From contig JACMJP010000248.1 of assembly GCA_014380545.1 (NCBI GenBank), positions 1 through 6,072 on the forward strand: a stretch of DNA of 6,072 nucleotides, read 5' to 3'. Below, one piece after another: positions 3,384-6,072 of the stretch. Under the pieces are notes generated by a model. It saw only the letters and a list, made by a program, of their open reading frames with translations. It searched no databases and was not told the origin of the DNA. How positions within the stretch are numbered: position 1 is the stretch's first letter; every line of letters starts with the position of its first letter. The translations under genes were made by a program, and so were the position numbers. This stretch comes from Chitinophagales bacterium (GTDB lineage: Bacteria > Bacteroidota > Bacteroidia > Chitinophagales > BACL12).

Positions 3384-6072
3384 ATGCGAAAATTAGTTGT
3401 TTTTTTCTCTTTTTTTCTTGTGTCGAATTTCGTTCTTGTTTCGGTTGTTTGTGCGCAAAGTTATTGGCAACAACATGTGGATTATGTGATAAATGTATCC
3501 CTGAATGATATAAAACATGAAATAAATGGTGATATTACAATTGAATACAAAAATAATTCTCCTGAGCCCCTCAATTTTATTTATTTTCATTTATGGGCGA
3601 ATGCATATAAAAATAATTCCACTGCATTTGCAAAACAGGAAATTGAGAACAAAAAAACTGAGTTTCAATTTGCCAAAAATGATGAAAGAGGATACATAGA
3701 TAATTTGAATTTTAATGTAAATGGAAGTGCTGTTAAATTAGAGTATGATGCAAAGCACATTGATATTGCAAAAATTATTTTAAACACTCCCTTAAAAAGC
3801 GGAGAAATATTAACTATTACAACACCATTCCATGTAAAAATTCCTTCATCAAAATTTTCAAGGCTTGGTCATAGTGATCAATCTTATCAAATAACACAGT
3901 GGTATCCAAAACCTGCTGTTTATGATGCGAAAGGATGGCATGCAATGCCGTATTTAAATCAAGGTGAATTTTATTCTGAATTTGGAAATTATATTGTGAA
4001 CATTACATTACCATCCAATTATGTTGTTGCTGCAAGCGGTGATCTGCAAACACAAAACGAAATTGATTTTTTAAATGAAAAAGCAGACGAAACGAAGCGC
4101 ATGTCAACTGATAGTAAAGATTTAAGTTTTCCTGCATCTTCTTCAGAATTAAAAACAATTCAATACAAATTAAATAATGCACATGATTTTGCCTGGTTTG
4201 CTGATAAACGGTTTCATGTTTTAAGTGGTGAGGTAACATTGCCTTATTCGCAAAAAAAAATAAAAACATATTCTTATTTCACAAATCTTGAAGCCAATCT
4301 GTGGATGAAAAGTATTGATTATATTAACAAGGCTGTTTTAAATTATTCTGATTGGGTCGGTGAATATCAATGGAATGTTGCACAGGCATTGGAGGGATCA
4401 TTAAGTGCCGGAGCAGGTATGGAATATCCAACAATTACAATTATAGGTGAAAGCGGAACAGGACAATTATTAGATGAAGTAATTACACATGAAGTAGGGC
4501 ATAACTGGTTTTACGGAATGCTTGGTTTTAATGAAAGAGATTTTCCGTGGATGGATGAAGGAATAAATTCCTATTATGAACACCGCTACATGGAAAAATA
4601 TTATCCGGGGGAAACATTAAATGCTGTGCTTGGAGGGTTTCCTCTACCTGAAAAAATATCAGATGAATATAGTTTGTCAAAAGCAACAATGGTAGTAAAT
4701 GGCGCATTGGAAAAAACAAATCAATCACAATCAATTGCATTACATTCTATGGAATATACAAGTTTTAACTACGCAATAGTGGTTTATATGAAAACAGCAT
4801 ATTACATGAAATATCTTGCAGATTTTTTGGGGCAAAATACTTTTGACAGGGTGATGGGTGTATTTTTTAATGAATGGAAAATGCAGCACCCTTATCCTGA
4901 AGACATGCAAAAAGTTTTTGAAACAGAAACAGGTGAAGATTTAAACTGGTTTTTTAATGGCATGCTAAAAGAAGAAAGAAGTTTAGATTATAAAGTTGGC
5001 GACATTCAGGTCGGGAAAACTTCAATTGTAGTGCGGGTAACTAATAATACAAATTTAGTTGCGCCATTTCCAATTTCGCAAATGAATGGGGATAGTATTG
5101 TAAAAACAGACTGGCAGAGAGGATTTACCGGAACACAAACCATTTATTTAAATAAGAACAGGGATACTGAAGTTACACATGTAAAAATTGATGCTGCAGG
5201 AATTTTACCTGAATGTGAGAAAGAAAATAATACAATAAAAGCAAAAGGATTATTTAAGAACATAGAACCATTGCAAATTAAATTTCTAACAAGTATTCTT
5301 GACAATCCCGATAAAACAAATATTTTTTATTCTCCGGTTTTTGGCTGGAATGCAAATGACGGATTTATGCTTGGGTTAGGAATTTATAATTCAATATTTG
5401 CAATGCCGAAATTTGAATATGTGTTTGCACCTATGTATGCTTTTGATTCAGAGAATATAAGCGGACAGGGAAGTGTTGGATTTAATTTTTATCCTGAAAA
5501 CGGATTTGCAAGCAGATGGCGCATTGCTTCAAGTTTTATGAATTATACCTATTATGAAAAATCAGTAACGGATAGCGCCCAGGTTACCGGATCAGAATAT
5601 TTTGATTTCACAAAAATTGAAAATAAAATACAGGTTGATTTGAGGAAGAAAAGTTTGCGTACCTCACCACAACAAACAATTACGTTCCGAAATATTTTAA
5701 TTAATGAAGAAGATGCAGGTGTGCTGAGTGAAATTAATTTATTTGGCGATGAAACATTTGAAATGGTGAATGAATTAAAATATGATCTTGTGAAAAAAAG
5801 AATATTATTTCCGTATTCAATAAACGGGACATTACAACTTGGTGATGGATACACAAGGGTAACTGCAGAAGGAAATATCAGAGTGAATTACCCTAAAAGT
5901 AAAAATGGAATAGATATTAGATTATTTGCAGGGAAGTTTTTTGGAGAAAGTACTGGGTATTACAGAAATACCTTCACTATGCAAGGTGCAGATGGATATG
6001 AAGACTTTCTCTACGACGAAATATTTTTCGGGAGAAATGTATACGGCGGATTATGGGATAACCAGATCATGA
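3384..6072 (+). CDS. Exported M1-family zinc metallopeptidase with C-terminal barrel-like region (3' end cut)
   Basis: An open frame from ATG 3384 to the window edge (896 codons plus 1 nt, no stop seen). ATG 3384 is the first start after an in-frame TAA at 3366. Residues 1-24 form a Sec signal peptide (MRK, hydrophobic core, cleavage likely after VCA24) without a lipobox. An M1 N-terminal beta domain follows, to about residue 230. The catalytic domain has GAGMEYP (343-349, substrate-recognition loop; canonical GAMEN), HEVGHNW (369-375) and WMDEG with E392, giving the HExxH-x18-E zinc site: H369, E370, H373, E392. Y468 in VYMKTA fits the catalytic tyrosine of family M1. The helical part ends near 530, then a beta-sandwich-like region runs to about 640. 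From FYSPVFGWNANDGFMLGLG (648 on) the sequence is rich in alternating aromatic and polar strands, like an outer-membrane beta barrel, and it continues past the window. Likely function: an aminopeptidase-type enzyme anchored at the outer membrane; substrate unknown. It is monocistronic as far as visible and divergent from the TPR gene. Confidence 0.92.
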   Translation, partial: MRKLVVFFSFFLVSNFVLVSVVCAQSYWQQHVDYVINVSLNDIKHEINGDITIEYKNNSPEPLNFIYFHLWANAYKNNSTAFAKQEIENKKTEFQFAKNDERGYIDNLNFNVNGSAVKLEYDAKHIDIAKIILNTPLKSGEILTITTPFHVKIPSSKFSRLGHSDQSYQITQWYPKPAVYDAKGWHAMPYLNQGEFYSEFGNYIVNITLPSNYVVAASGDLQTQNEIDFLNEKADETKRMSTDSKDLSFPASSSELKTIQYKLNNAHDFAWFADKRFHVLSGEVTLPYSQKKIKTYSYFTNLEANLWMKSIDYINKAVLNYSDWVGEYQWNVAQALEGSLSAGAGMEYPTITIIGESGTGQLLDEVITHEVGHNWFYGMLGFNERDFPWMDEGINSYYEHRYMEKYYPGETLNAVLGGFPLPEKISDEYSLSKATMVVNGALEKTNQSQSIALHSMEYTSFNYAIVVYMKTAYYMKYLADFLGQNTFDRVMGVFFNEWKMQHPYPEDMQKVFETETGEDLNWFFNGMLKEERSLDYKVGDIQVGKTSIVVRVTNNTNLVAPFPISQMNGDSIVKTDWQRGFTGTQTIYLNKNRDTEVTHVKIDAAGILPECEKENNTIKAKGLFKNIEPLQIKFLTSILDNPDKTNIFYSPVFGWNANDGFMLGLGIYNSIFAMPKFEYVFAPMYAFDSENISGQGSVGFNFYPENGFASRWRIASSFMNYTYYEKSVTDSAQVTGSEYFDFTKIENKIQVDLRKKSLRTSPQQTITFRNILINEEDAGVLSEINLFGDETFEMVNELKYDLVKKRILFPYSINGTLQLGDGYTRVTAEGNIRVNYPKSKNGIDIRLFAGKFFGESTGYYRNTFTMQGADGYEDFLYDEIFFGRNVYGGLWDNQIM

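Noticed and set aside
3384..3455. Lipoprotein signal peptide for the peptidase (Cys at residue 23)
   Set aside because: The residues before the Cys (VSVV) do not form a lipobox, and the VCA|Q context fits ordinary signal peptidase I cleavage after A24.
3393..3590. 65-codon minus-strand open frame
   Set aside because: Opposite the signal peptide and N-terminal domain of the M1 peptidase; composition is that of a shadow frame.
4003..4740. Two minus-strand open frames (4003-4269 and 4528-4740)
   Set aside because: Both are antisense to the catalytic domain of the peptidase, whose zinc-site motifs fix the real frame.
5552..5854. 100-codon minus-strand open frame
   Set aside because: Antisense to the barrel-like part of the peptidase; Ser/Phe-rich translation without motifs, as expected from the reverse of AT-rich coding DNA.
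1..6072. CRISPR array, insertion sequence, tRNA/rRNA, toxin-antitoxin or phage-defence system
   Set aside because: No spaced direct repeats, transposase motifs, terminal inverted repeats or RNA-gene signatures were seen; coding density is explained by five recognisable genes.

Overview
The window looks like a chromosomal segment of a Bacteroidota bacterium, probably a Chitinophagales/Sphingobacteriales-like lineage. The evidence is its visible AT-richness, three copies of the Bacteroidota promoter box TAnnTTTG just upstream of genes, the absence of Shine-Dalgarno sequences, and protein types typical of the phylum: a Bacteroidota-style ComA, an AroE with the HSFSK motif, and an M1 metallopeptidase fused to an outer-membrane-barrel-like domain. 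It encodes five proteins, two of them cut by the window edges.

Left part, minus strand (1-1608): a compact apparent operon transcribed as comA (phosphosulfolactate synthase) > dedA (DedA-family membrane protein) > aroE (shikimate dehydrogenase, only the first 55 codons present). comA and dedA are 24 nt apart, and dedA and aroE overlap by 4 nt (ATGA). A promoter with a perfect -7 box lies directly upstream of comA. Middle (1609-1863): a 255-nt intergenic region holding that promoter and a short AT-rich palindrome, with no gene and no convincing terminator. Next on the minus strand (1864-3282) is a 472-residue cytoplasmic TPR-repeat protein whose -7 box ends 4 nt before its ATG, implying a leaderless or nearly leaderless mRNA.

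Right part (3283-6072): a short divergent intergenic region with back-to-back promoters, then a plus-strand gene running open to the window end (at least 896 codons). It encodes an exported M1-family zinc metallopeptidase (HEVGH-x18-E) with a C-terminal beta-rich region that looks like an outer-membrane barrel.

The genes are mostly housekeeping or envelope-related. No mobile element, CRISPR array, tRNA, rRNA or defence system was found, and I see no clearly new multi-gene system. The points most worth a second look are the peptidase-barrel fusion, the ComA enzyme without visible partners, the DedA protein in a locus where I recall DUF368 proteins in relatives, and the compact divergent promoter region with small palindromes.
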